Shown: one piece after another, positions 53,421-62,832 of the stretch
How the letters are laid out: each line of letters starts with the position of its first letter
Numbering within the stretch: position 1 is the stretch's first letter
Assembly (NCBI GenBank): GCA_963806685.1
Contig: CAWDZB010000006.1
Coordinates: forward strand, 124,001 to 188,000
Length of the DNA: 64,000 nucleotides
Source: DDH964 sp963806685
Lineage (GTDB): Bacteria; Desulfobacterota; Desulfuromonadia; Desulfuromonadales; DDH964
Reading direction: 5' to 3'
Program-made: the position numbers and the translations under genes
The notes under the pieces: generated by a model
Seen by the model: only the letters and a program-made list of their open reading frames with translations
What the model was told of the DNA's origin: nothing
Database searches by the model: none

Positions 53421-53501
53421 GGGGCCTCCCATGGAATCATGCCGTGCGGGGCGCGCCCCCTCCTTGGCCGGCGCGTCTTAGTGTCGCGCCACCTGCTGCG
53501 T

Positions 53502-53908
53502 TCAGGCTTGGACCTCCGCGCCGGGCACCCGGTAGATGAGCGCCCAGATATGCCCGTCTGGACCCTCAAAGCCGTGGCCGTATATAAAGCCGAGGTCCTG
53601 GGCTGGCGGGGGATACTGCCGCCGGCCATGGCGGCCTTTGCAACCAGATCGTCGACCTGCTCCAGGCTGTCGCAGGAGACGCAGACCAGCACCTCGGTGG
53701 CCTGGGTCGCGTCGCAAAGCTCCTTGCCGGTGAAGGTTTGGAAAAAGGGTTCGACGATGAGCATGACGTGGATGTCGGTGCCGACAACCATGCAGGCCGC
53801 ATCCTTGTTGGTGAATTTTGGATCGAAGCCGAAACCGAGCGCGGTGAAGAAATCGACCGACCGCTCCAGGTTTATGACCGGAAGATTGACGTAGATTTGT
53901 CTCGCCAT
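53502..53908 (-). CDS. VOC-family (glyoxalase/bleomycin-resistance-like) protein, frameshifted
   Basis: About 135 residues from ATG 53908 (MARQIYVNLPVINLERSVDF). The N-terminal VOC half includes FFTALGFGFDPKFT and MLIVEPFFQTF. The C-terminal half, in the other frame, is QDLGFIYGHGFEGPDGHIWA. The join is in a five-C run (coding strand) at 53608-53612. Six Cs restore GGSIPPPAQDLGF. Such proteins are small metal-binding dimers; the last region carries the usual GPDGHIW. Substrate unknown. Confidence 0.82.
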
Positions 53909-54180
53909 GACCGATCCTATGCCTGCGGGGGAACTTAGTTCTGCAAGAAAAGCAGGATATCCCCCCGGCAGGTAAATTGGTTGGTGGGCAGAAGGTACCG
54001 GAAGACCCCGAACCAGCTCCCGCAGCGGTATTCTCACGATAACAACGGCGGTTGGCTATTGCTGGGAAGCGGTGGATGGGGGGGGAATGAAGGGAGATTC
54101 TCGCCGGTTCCGGTTATCGGAAATGCCGCCGGCAGCGACCGGGGTGGAAGGGTGATTGTGGCAACTGTCTGGTTGGCGGA

Positions 54181-54621
54181 CTACTTGATGAAATAACCGG
54201 CTACCCGCCAGGTCTTGTCCTTGTCCAGCATCACCGTCACGATCTCGCTGACATCGGGCTTTTGCTTGAAGTCGGTATCAAACGTGATCAGAACGTATTC
54301 CCCTTCCGGGCTGTCCTTGGCCGAAGTACTGTAGGACATACTGTCCTGGGTGCGCTCGACCAATGGACCGGTGATGGCCCGGGTCCTCTGCAACTGGTCC
54401 ACCCACTTTTGTTCGGGAACTTTTTCCTTGAGCAGGGAGGCCGAAATCTGCCAGCTTTGGGCAAATTGATCCGTATCGACCAAGTGCAGGAACTTTCCGG
54501 CGGCCGCCGACGCGGCGGCGGCCTTCTCCTTATCGGGCCGTTCATTGAACAGCGGCAGAAAGATGATCAGCAGGGCGACCAGGATCAGGACGGCATGGAT
54601 TCGATACTTGCTCGGGAGCAC
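54181..54621 (-). CDS. DUF4019-domain protein with N-terminal membrane anchor
   Basis: 146 residues starting at GTG 54621. A hydrophobic segment (VLILVALLIIFLPLF) anchors the protein. The remainder is a DUF4019 domain (AQSWQISASLLKEKVPEQKW; EGEYVLITFDTDFKQK; VMLDKDKTWRVAGYFIK). The family is periplasmic and of unknown function, occurring in many proteobacteria. It lies alone between the VOC gene and the divergent membrane gene at 54847. Confidence 0.83.
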   Translation of the reverse strand: MLPSKYRIHAVLILVALLIIFLPLFNERPDKEKAAAASAAAGKFLHLVDTDQFAQSWQISASLLKEKVPEQKWVDQLQRTRAITGPLVERTQDSMSYSTSAKDSPEGEYVLITFDTDFKQKPDVSEIVTVMLDKDKTWRVAGYFIK

Positions 54622-54846
54622 CTTCAGCCTCCTAGGGAGGAACAGGTTGTAAAAAGTAGGGTTCCACTATAAGCGGGATGAGCGGTCCAGGCAACAGCAA
54701 CCGAAGGAGGGAAAGTAACGAGGGAGGCCGGCCCGAAAAATTCCGACATTTCAGCTTGTCGCGGGCCTCTCGGCATTGGTAAGCTGTTTTCTCCTCCAAC
54801 CGCCCGGGGCATGACCACGTTTCAATTCAACGGCAAAGGTGCATGC

Positions 54847-55284
54847 ATGAAACAGAAGAACTTTGTTTTTGAAACCGGCCTTGCCGTCTTCAGCGGCCTG
54901 ACCTCCTTCATTTTCGTCTATTACGCCGTGGGCGTCCTGAATGCGGTCCACGTCCCGGAGTGGGACAAGGTCTTCGGCTACGTAACGATCGGCTACGGGT
55001 TGGGCAACATCTACATCCTCAGTGCTTCCTGGCGCTTCCAAAGCAGCTGGACGCTCTGGACAAACGAGCTCATCGCCCTCTGCTTTTTCGGGGTGTTTCT
55101 CATGGATATGTGGAGAACGGGCGTCAAGAGTCCCCTCGAGTATGTCGGCGCCTTGGGAGTGGCGTGTGTGCTGTGTCTGAACTGGTATGCGGTGAAAAGG
55201 CTCGCCCAGCGCGGCCAGGAAGAAGGCCCCAAGGTGGACCGCATCAGGACCAGGCCCAAAAAGCAAAAGGGGAATCGCCGTTAG
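54847..55284 (+). CDS. small four-helix membrane protein, unknown
   Basis: 145 residues from ATG 54847 (AAAGGTG upstream), reading rightward in contrast to its neighbours. Four membrane segments are visible (LAVFSGLTSFIFVYYAV; VFGYVTIGYGLGNIYIL; LIALCFFGVFLMDMW; VGALGVACVLCLNWYAV), followed by a basic, charged tail (KVDRIRTRPKKQKGNRR) on the cytoplasmic side. No family is recognised. Confidence 0.75.
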   Translation: MKQKNFVFETGLAVFSGLTSFIFVYYAVGVLNAVHVPEWDKVFGYVTIGYGLGNIYILSASWRFQSSWTLWTNELIALCFFGVFLMDMWRTGVKSPLEYVGALGVACVLCLNWYAVKRLAQRGQEEGPKVDRIRTRPKKQKGNRR

Positions 55285-55308
55285 GGACGGGCCCGAAAAC
55301 GGCGATTC
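55272..55308 (+). terminator. hairpin across the stop codon of the four-helix membrane gene
   Basis: Arms GAATCGCCGTT (55272-55282) and AACGGCGATTC (55298-55308), 11 bp perfect, with the TAG at 55282-55284 inside. No U-run follows, so termination is probable but not certain. Confidence 0.6.
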
Positions 55309-55860
55309 AGCTTCCAGATTCATCTGCCAGGATGGCCCCCCATTGGGAGCTTCGGCCCACGGCAGGTGGTGAAGCCTGCATCTAGCTGTCCTGACGGGGG
55401 CGCCCTCGCATGATTTCACCAGAGCCCGTTTGCGGTTCGGATGCAACGAGCCTGAGGGGAGAGCCCGCGGTCCTATGACCTGGATAAAACTGGCGTCTAA
55501 ATTTTCCTTCGGCTGATTTTCCCGGGTTGGCGCAGTTTTCCCTACCTTTTAGGTTGGCCATTGCTGCCTTTTGGGGCGCGAAGAACTTTACCACCTCGCC
55601 GCCGGGCCTGCTCAGAGTTAGGTGCACTTCAGTCTGGGTTGGCGCACTTCAGTCCCTCATGGCTGTTTGATATTCCGGTTCATGTTAAGAATATTCTGCG
55701 GATCCGATTTTGTCTTAACCTCGGTTAGCCACTCGAGTGCCTAGCCGAGCGCCGCCTTGATGGGTTGGTGAGTTTCGTTTTCCATAAGGAAGTTGAGGGA
55801 CGTGTCGCCAATCAAGAGACCGTTGAATGTCAGAGTGAAGAGAAATTTGAGAGATGGTCT
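55309..55860. other. intergenic region with possible degenerate remnants
   Basis: No intact gene is seen. On the minus strand a protein-like stretch (GDTSLNFLMENETHQPIKAA, an in-frame TAG, then ALEWLTEVKTKSDPQNILNM) covers about 55657-55857 and may be the decayed end of a gene. A second open stretch on the minus strand at 55382-55627 has no recognised similarity. Two copies of GCACTTCAGTC lie at 55624-55634 and 55644-55654, 20 bp apart. This suggests the area has been disturbed by insertion or deletion. Confidence 0.4.
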
Positions 55861-56643
55861 TCAGAATAGGTGAAGATACCAGTGAACAATCAACGGCCCC
55901 CAAAAAAGATAGATGATAGCTCCTGCAGACAGAAACGGGCCGAAAGGGATAGCCAACTTGCCATCGGCCTTTTTAATCAACATTGCAGAAACTCCAACCA
56001 GAGTACCCAGGACCGAGGAGAAGAAGATGATCGGCAGAACCGACCGCCACCCCAGAAAGGCGCCGATCATGGCAAGGAGTTTGATATCCCCACCTCCCAT
56101 GCCTTCTTTCTTGGTCAGCAGCTCATAACCGGACGCTACCAGGAAAAGGCTGCCGCCGCCCAATAGGATACCCAGCAGGGAATCGCTCCACGACACCCAG
56201 GGAAGTAGAAAGGAACAAATGAAGCCAAGCACAATTCCCGGCAGGCTGATAACGTCAGGAATGATTTGATGGTCGAGGTCGATGAAAGTGATAGTCACCA
56301 AAACTGCAGCAAACAGCAACAGGACGAGGACAAATAGCTGAGGACCAAAGCGAAAGAGGAGTAGAGCAAAGAGGCCACCGGTCAGTGTCTCGACTAATGG
56401 ATAGCGCCAGGAAATTCTCGCCCCACACGCTGCACAGCGCCCACGAAGAGCCAGGAAACTGAAAATCGGCACGTTTTGATACCACTTAATGGAACTGCCA
56501 CAGGAACCGCACCGGGAACGGGGCCGAATAATCGACTCGCCGGCTGGAATGCGATAAATACAGACGTTGAGAAAGGAGCCGACAACGGCGCCGAGGAGGA
56601 ACCCCAGGCCCAGCATTAAAACCAAACCAGAAAAAAAGTGCAT
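55861..56643 (-). CDS. pilD: prepilin peptidase (type IV prepilin leader peptidase, A24)
   Basis: 260 residues from ATG 56643. Near the N-terminus is the methylase/zinc-binding cytoplasmic loop CGSCGSSIKW and CAACGARISW (two C-x2-C pairs). The catalytic aspartates lie in the polytopic C-terminal part, FIDLDHQIIPD and GMGGGDIKLLAM. Seven or eight membrane helices. It cleaves and N-methylates prepilins, fitting the type IV pilus implied by the PilF-like lipoprotein. It begins just after the CapD remnant. Confidence 0.93.
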   Translation of the reverse strand: MHFFSGLVLMLGLGFLLGAVVGSFLNVCIYRIPAGESIIRPRSRCGSCGSSIKWYQNVPIFSFLALRGRCAACGARISWRYPLVETLTGGLFALLLFRFGPQLFVLVLLLFAAVLVTITFIDLDHQIIPDVISLPGIVLGFICSFLLPWVSWSDSLLGILLGGGSLFLVASGYELLTKKEGMGGGDIKLLAMIGAFLGWRSVLPIIFFSSVLGTLVGVSAMLIKKADGKLAIPFGPFLSAGAIIYLFWGPLIVHWYLHLF

Positions 56644-56646
56644 CGT

Positions 56647-57237
56647 TTATCCTACATGGGTACAGGGAGAGGCAGCCCCTTCGGGAGAAGCCGAGGGATG
56701 GTATTCCTTCACGATTTCTCCCAGTTTGGCGACAACGAGTTCCTGGTCCAAACCCCGGGAAGCCTGGTAAAGGTCTTCCAGGAGGCGGTTCAATATGCCC
56801 CAGTCACAGCATGTGGCGCGAGCAATCTTGATTTTCTCATGAGTGGTAGGTTGACAGCCCTCCTCGGATCGCAGCAGTTCCTCGTGAAGTTTCTCACCCG
56901 GACGCAAACCGGTGAATACGATGTCAACATCCTGGTAGGCGGTAAGGCCGGAAAGACGAATCAGTTCCTCCGCCAGTTGCAGGATCCTGACCGGCTCCCC
57001 CATATCAAGCAGGAAGATCTCCCCCCCGCCCCCATGCTGGCGGCCTGGAGCACCAGTTGCACCGCCTCGGGAATCGTCATGAAATAGCGCGTCACTTCCG
57101 GATGGGTTACCCGAACCGGACCACCCTTGCGTATCTGCTCCTGGAACAGCGGAACAACGCTTCCTGAACTGGACAACACGTTGCCGAAGCGGACCGTAAC
57201 AAAGCGTGTTTTACTGCGCAGGGCCAGGCCCTGCACA
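56647..57237 (-). pseudogene. CapD/FlaA1-type nucleotide-sugar dehydratase, 5'-truncated and frameshifted
   Basis: Only the C-terminal half of a polysaccharide-biosynthesis nucleoside-diphosphate-sugar epimerase/dehydratase is present: TRFVTVRFGNVLSSSGSVVP, VTHPEVTRYFMTIPEAVQLV, then in another frame MGEPVRILQLAEELIRLSG and FTGLRPGEKLHEELL. A frame break sits in a seven-C run at 57021-57027 (eight restores GAGGEIFLLDMGEPV). The upstream half, with the Rossmann GxxGxxG site, is missing. The sequence joins an IS3 transposase fragment at about 57231-57240, so this gene was destroyed by insertion and deletion and cannot be active. Confidence 0.88.
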
Positions 57238-57645
57238 GTCGTCGGCTACGCGATGGGCGAAAGAATGACGAAGAACTTGGTGAGCCAATCTCTCTTCCGC
57301 GCCGTCTCGGCCAAGCGCCCAGCGGCAGGTTTGATCCACCATTCGGACCGGGGCAGCCAGTATTGTGCGCTGGAGTACCGGAAATTGGTTGAACAGTTCG
57401 GTTTGCGGGCATTGATGAGCCGGCGCGGCAACTGTTACGACAACGCCCCCATTGAAAGTTTCTGGGGGATACTGAAAAACGAGTTGGTTCATCACCGCCG
57501 CTACGCCACCCGGCGCGAGGCAATGCAGGAGATCACGGAGTACATCGAAATCTGCTACAACCGCCAAAGGCGCCAAGAACGATTGGGCTATCTCTCACCC
57601 GCCGCCTACGAACGGAAATATTTCAAAGAGCTAAGAGCGGCGTAA
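57237..57645 (+). mobile_element. IS3-family transposase OrfB fragment (5'-truncated)
   Basis: About 136 residues of the DDE integrase region: VVGYAMGERMTKNLVSQSLF, HHSDRGSQYC (second catalytic Asp), RRGNCYDNAPIESFWGILKN (catalytic Glu), HHRRYATRREAMQEI, and QERLGYLSPAAYERKYF. This is the typical OrfB C-terminus of IS3 elements. OrfA and the first half of OrfB with the first Asp are missing. An open frame continues leftward into CapD sequence, but that is a chance fusion. The right end is not clearly marked. Confidence 0.88.
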
Positions 57646-57997
57646 GCCATTTGGTGTCCGCTATTGACGACCGACCCCATCATGAATCCGGCTGATGGGC
57701 ATGGAAGGTAACCTCCTGTATTCTGGTGGGTTTCATGCCAAAAACCTACCGCTTGAGTGCGCCAGAAAATATCATAGCTGAAAACCAGACCTAATCAGGT
57801 AAAAAAATTGATAGAAAAGTGTTTGGATTATAGTCCAATGATAATAATCGTCAAGTACTTATACTATTTTGATATATACATATCATCTATTGTATACACA
57901 AAATGCAAAGGGAAGGCACCAGATAATGAGGCAGAACCATTGGTGTTCCCCAAGATGTGGTGGAGAGCCGGGGGAGAAAAATCTTTCCCCAGGCGCC
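57646..57997. other. non-coding AT-rich scar between IS3 fragment and glycosylphosphotransferase
   Basis: A stretch beginning with probable IS3 right-end sequence and becoming strongly AT-rich at about 57770-57900 (TATATA- and TAAT-rich). No gene, tRNA or clear terminator was found. Composition unlike the flanks suggests a leftover of horizontal DNA. Confidence 0.5.
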
Positions 57998-59325
57998 TCA
58001 GCGGACACCATATCCGGAAAGAATAATTCGCAGGGTCTTGAGGGAAATCCAGAAATCGAGCCAGAGGGAGAGGTGCTTGATGTAGTAAAGATCGTACCCA
58101 AGCTTGCTGCGGGTTTCATCGAGCCCTGCTGCATACCCTTGGCAGACCTGGGCCCATCCGGTGATTCCAGGCTTGACTAGGTTGCGATAGGAATAGAAAG
58201 GGATATCCTTGGCAAACTCTGCGGCAAAGGCGACTTGCTCGGGGCGAGGGCCGACCAGGCTCATTTCCCCCTTGAGGATATTCCAGAACTGTGGGAGTTC
58301 ATCAAGCCGGAAACGGCGTAGCCATGCGCCGACCCCCGTGATCCGGCGATCCCCCTGGCTGGCAAATTTAGCCCCCCGGCCTCGGCCCCGGGCGTCATGC
58401 TACGGAATTTCAGCATTGGGAAGTGCGCCCCCCCCTGACCGACCCGCACCTGCCTGAAGAGAACTGGCCCTGGGGAGGTGAACCGGATGGCAAGGGCGAT
58501 GAGACACCCAAGTGGCAGAGTGAGGGGCAGTGACGCTGTCACCAGCAGCAGGTCCAGGAGTCGCTTAAAGAGAGAATAGACGGGATGGGGCTGAAATTCA
58601 GCCAGGAAGCCTTCGGAGAGATGAGAGAGAGAAACCTTCCCTGTCACGGTTTCGTAGAGGACCGCGGCGTGATAGATCGGCATTCTCGCGAGAGTGCAAT
58701 CCGCTAGAAAACGGACCCATGCCGCAGAAAGCTTCTGATGGAGATCAACAACCACACCCTGGTAACCCTCAGGTTTCCCCGGCAACGACAGGGGCTTCCA
58801 GATAATACCTGGAAGATCAAGCAACTCCTCACTCATCCCTCCAGGAGTCACAGCTAGTACAATCCGTTCGGAGGAGAGGCGCAGCAAGTAAAATGTCTCT
58901 AGCCACAGGCCAGCGAAGATGGCACAAACCAGCAGGTAGCTGCGTGAATAGTAGAAACGGCCAAGGGCGGCGATCGCCACCACGGCCAGGAAAGCTCCAA
59001 CCACTGCGAGAAGGATAAGACCAATCCCCTCGGCACGTGGGAGAACGCGAAGGCGCGAACAGATCTCTCCGGCCACACCAAAGGCAAGCATCGAGAATAG
59101 GACAAGAGGCCAGACGTCGGCAGGGTAGGTCCAGAAGGCCGTTGTCTCCCAAGAGACCAGCGCCGCAATGGGAACCATCAGGAACATCCCGGCCTGCATC
59201 CCCAGCCAGCGGCGGTTCAGGTAATTTGAGGAACGATAACCGGCGGCAAACAGCAGTTGAGAATTCTTCAAGCTGATTCCTTTTTTTCTCTCAACGCGCA
59301 CAGGAAGTCTTCGTAGTGGCACCAT
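57998..59325 (-). CDS. polyprenyl glycosylphosphotransferase (exopolysaccharide initiating transferase), frameshifted
   Basis: About 442 residues after one correction. An N-terminal half with four to five membrane helices (MFLMVPIAALVSWETTAFW; LILLAVVGAFLAVVAIAALG) precedes the catalytic bacterial sugar transferase domain: YSLFKRLLDLLLVTASLPL, FRQVRVGQ, MLKFRSM, and then in the other frame GEMSLVGPRPEQV and KPGITGWAQV. The break is in a six-C run at 58372-58377; seven restores EAGGAKFASQGDRR. It transfers the first sugar phosphate to undecaprenyl phosphate. Start ATG 59325, or TTG 59271, which has AAAGGAATCAGC upstream. Confidence 0.9.
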
Positions 59326-59347
59326 GGGCAAGGCGTCCCCGGCGCGG

Positions 59348-60481
59348 TCAGGTGAGTTCCAGAACCCGGTGGTATAAATCGAGCGTTTTCTGAAACATCA
59401 CTGGGAAAGAGAATTCCCGCGCGAAACGGACACGTCCCGCTTCCCCCCATCTTCTCCCTTAGCGCGGGGGAATCCAGCAGCGGAAGCAGGAATTGCAGGA
59501 GTGATTCGGTATCTCCCTCCGCTGGTAGGAGATAGCCGTTGCCACCGTGGGTGAGCGCCTCACAGATACCGCCAACATTGGAGGCAATGACCGGCAAGCC
59601 GGCCCGCATTGCCTCGAGAATACTGCGGGGGAAACCTTCTCGCCGGGAGAGGAGGATGAAAATCTGCGCCTTCGCCAGGCGGACCTCGACATCGGTACAT
59701 TCGCCGGAAAAGATTAATTGCTGCTCGAGCCCCAGATCGGCGGCGAGGGTCCGCATCTTCGCCAGCAGGGGGCCGCCGCCGATCAGTTCCAGCGACCAGT
59801 CTCGGGTTTTCAGGGCGGCCAGAGCGCGGAACAGCCCGATGTGGTCTTTGGGTTCCTGGAACCGCGCCACCATGACCAGTCGTGGCGGATGCAGCGTCGG
59901 GCGGGCACGCAGATCAGACGATACGTCGTGGACCCCGTTATGTATCAGACTGATCCGATCCGGGAGAGCCAGACGATGGGTCAGACCCAACTGGTGGTCG
60001 GCCCTGGAAACACAAATTAGCTGCCGGGTCAAGGGGGCCAGAAGCTTCTCAAGCCACAGATAGAGCCCTCCCCGCAAAGGCGGCAAGCCGCCGCTGAAGG
60101 ACCAGCCGTGGGCCGTGAAGACGGTCGGAATCCCCAATTGTGCCCCGGCGAGACGCCCAGCCAACCAGCCTTGGAGGAATGAAGAGAGAGGAGGTCGGGA
60201 CGCAACACCATTAGCCGGCAGCGAATCGCCAGGAAGGCTCTGAAGTCGCTCAACGGGTGAAGGGAACGCTGCAGCCCGGGGATTTCATGGCAGTCGATGC
60301 CGGCTGCCACCAACTGGCGGGTAAAATCCCCCTCGCCATTACAAAGAACAATTACCTGGTGTCCTAACTCTCGCATCGCAAGAGCCATGTCTCGAACGTG
60401 TACTTGCGCGCCACCAAGGGAGTCCATCCTAGTAATGAGATAGACGATGCGCAACCTGTCCTTAATGCGCCTAGCCACCAT
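59348..60481 (-). CDS. GT4-family glycosyltransferase, two frameshifts
   Basis: Corrected, this is 377 residues from ATG 60481: RIVYLITRMDSLGGAQVHVR at the start, HSSKAGWLGRLAGAQLG, GIPTVFTAHGWSFSGG, then GT-B motifs RLVMVARFQEPKDH (donor site), LIGGGPL, and the E-x7-E block EGFPRSILEAMRAGLPV. Frames break near 60155 (one C missing) and at 59443-59448 (six Cs where five give GEAGRVRFAREFSF). The corrected stop is TGA at 59348. It overlaps the upstream glycosyltransferase by 11 bases. Confidence 0.87.
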
Positions 60482-61697
60482 GTTCCACCGGGGGGGGACC
60501 AGCCCCCTCGGCCCTCTCCTTAACAATCTGCCAGTATATATCCCGATACATCTTGGCAATCACCGGCAATGAAAAATGGCCCTGAATACGGGCCCGGGCG
60601 GCCTTGCCAAGTCGAAGCCTTGTGTCAGGAGTCATTTCAACCAGACCGGCCACCCCGGCGGCAAGTGATTTCGGTTCGGGTAACACGACAACACCCGTGG
60701 GTCCGACCAGCCGTGCACAGTCTCCGACATCGGTCACAACACAAGGGACTTCGCACGCCATGGCCTCCCCGATCACATTGGGGAACGCCTCGGTGAGAGA
60801 AGCGGACACTACGATGTCAAGGCCAGCGATAATGGCCGGGATGTCCCTGCGTTCACCCAGCAGATGGACCCGCCCGTCCAGTCCCTCCTCACGGATCCAG
60901 TTTCCCAATTCCGCACAGGCGGCTTCTCCTGAGGGGCCAACCAGAACAAAATGCAGATCTGGATAGTTCCGGCCGAGGAGGCCCGCAGCTCGCAGAAAAA
61001 GCCGGTGCCCCTTCACCGGATGGTACCGGGCAATCAGCCCGACCAGCAGTGAGCCATCCCCCAAGCCCAGCCCACTTCGCAATCGTTGCCGCTGTTTAGG
61101 ATCAGCCTGAATCGATCCAGGTCGAAACCGGTCGGAATGATCGCATTGTAGGCATCTCTGTAGCCGAGGCCAGAATGAACCTCGGCACTTGCCTGCCCAT
61201 TGTAAATGATTCGGCAGGGAAAAGCGGAAAGCAGCGAGCCCACCCGGATGGCCAAAACCGTCCCGCGTTTTTCAAGACCAAGGTCATTGGGCGAGTGCAT
61301 GATATTCCAGAGAACCTTCGATTTTCGTTTGCCCAGTAGACCGGCGAAAAGTGCGGCCAAATTCCCACGATACAACCATCCCTGCCAGACATCGCCCTTT
61401 AATTGTCGAATCAATTTAACGAGGCCCAAGGGCCTTTTCCAAATTCGACATGCCGACTTTGAGGCCGACCGGATAAACCGGAACCCCCATAGATTCCAGT
61501 TCCGAGCCCAACTCTCCTTTATTTTCAAGGCTGATCACACGATGTGCGAAACAGGAGAGTTCAGCCGTCGAGAGAAGTTTGCAGAGCATCATCTCAGCCC
61601 CACCGAGATGGAGACCGGTGATGATGTGCACAATAACCGGAGGCTGGATGGACGCCCCCCCCCGGCAACACTTCCCATGTCCGTTGCTTGCCGCCAC
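60471..61697 (-). CDS. GT4-family glycosyltransferase, frameshifted
   Basis: Corrected length about 408 residues. Start region VIVHIITGLHLGGAEMMLCK, then KALGLVKLIRQLKGDVWQGW, IIPTGFDLDRF, and the C-terminal GT-B half LLVGLIARYHPVKGH, FVLVGPSGE and LTEAFPNVIGEAMACEVPCV. Breaks are near 61425 (one base too many) and 61106 (one G missing; repair gives RFRADPKQRQRLRSGLG). A nine-C run at 61655-61663 near the start leaves the true start uncertain: GTG 61697 or ATG 61678, depending on run length. Confidence 0.85.
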
Positions 61698-61705
61698 AAT
61701 GCCCG

Positions 61706-62788
61706 TCAGGAGTTTTCCTCCAACCAGATTGGCGCGATCCTGTCCACGCGAAAGTTCTCAACCCTACGCCCCCCCCTCCCGCAGCCTATTCCGCAGGTGC
61801 CTGTCGCGGAGAAGGGAATCCATCGCATCGGCCAACCCGTCGATGTCACCAGGAGGCACCAGCAGGCCGCTTACCCCATCTTCAATAATCTCCCCAGGCC
61901 CATAATTGCAAGCAAAACTTACCACAGGGCATCCAGCAGCCATCGCTTCGGTCAATACCATTGGCCAGCCCTCGTGGCGAGAACTCATCACATAAAACAA
62001 TGCCTGTTGGTAAGCCAAAGCGGGGTTTGCCATCACTCCAGGCAGCAACACCCTCTCTCCAAGACCAGCCTGCCTAATCTGATTCTGTAATTTTTCCCTT
62101 TCATTCCCCTCACCAAGAATTACCAAACGAGCATTATCAGTATCAAGTTGTTTAACTGCATCAATCAACAAATCGAACCCCTTCTGGAACTCCAATCGGC
62201 CAACTGCAAGAAAAAATGGTTAGATCCAACCCAATTCGGCTGATCTGGTTCGAATTCGGCAATGAAAATTTCCACGTTGAACTATCTACTGGATTGGGTA
62301 TGGTCTTTAAACAGTGGAGCGGGATACCCATCATTTGAAGTTGGTCCGAAATTCCACTGGAAACCGAAACTGTCATTCTGATGTGCCGATAAAAAATTGG
62401 CATTAGTAATCGATACGATGATGGGAAAAAATCTGGATTGTTGTGTACGCTGACAACCAGCCTGTCCGCCATACCAATAATTTTGGCAGCAACAATGCTC
62501 GGAAGATTTGCACTTTCCATAAAGGAAATGATGCGGTCCGGTCGCTGGTTCTTAAATAATTTGGCTAACCGAAAAATTCTCAGGAAGAATTGATAGATTT
62601 TGGCGAAACAGTTTGATCGGGACGGGAGATTTAAATCGATCAAGGCTCCTCCAACAGAGAAAACCTGCCCGTTAGCATTAAATAAAGCTGTTCTAGCCAT
62701 ATGACTTTTAGCCCACTCTTCGGTCAACAGAGAAATAACACGCTCAGAACCGCCACGTACCGGAAGGAGTGATCACCAAAATATCCAT
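61706..62788 (-). CDS. GT4-family glycosyltransferase, multiple frameshifts
   Basis: After four one-base corrections the protein is 360 residues from ATG 62788: MDILVITPSGTGGSERVISL (donor/acceptor N-terminus), LTEEWAKSHMARTALFNANG, PNPVDSS, HFFLAVGRLEFQKGFDLLI, LVILGEGNEREKLQ, and SSRHEGWPMVLTEAMAAGCP (E-x7-E), ending VENFRVDRIAPIWLEENS. Breaks are near 62756, 62275, 62206 and an eight-C run at 61769-61776 (seven correct). Corrected frames contain no stop, which argues against decay. Confidence 0.82.
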
Positions 62789-62832
62789 TCGAGTCACACC
62801 ATTAAATACCCAGCATAAATCACATATAAAAA

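Noticed and set aside
53207..54037. A 276-residue fusion protein over the VOC gene
   Set aside because: Only the first half from 53908 is VOC-like; the rest is an out-of-frame continuation after the five-C run.
57127..57645. Intact 172-residue transposase
   Set aside because: The first 36 residues come from the opposite strand of capD; no OrfA or first catalytic Asp is present.
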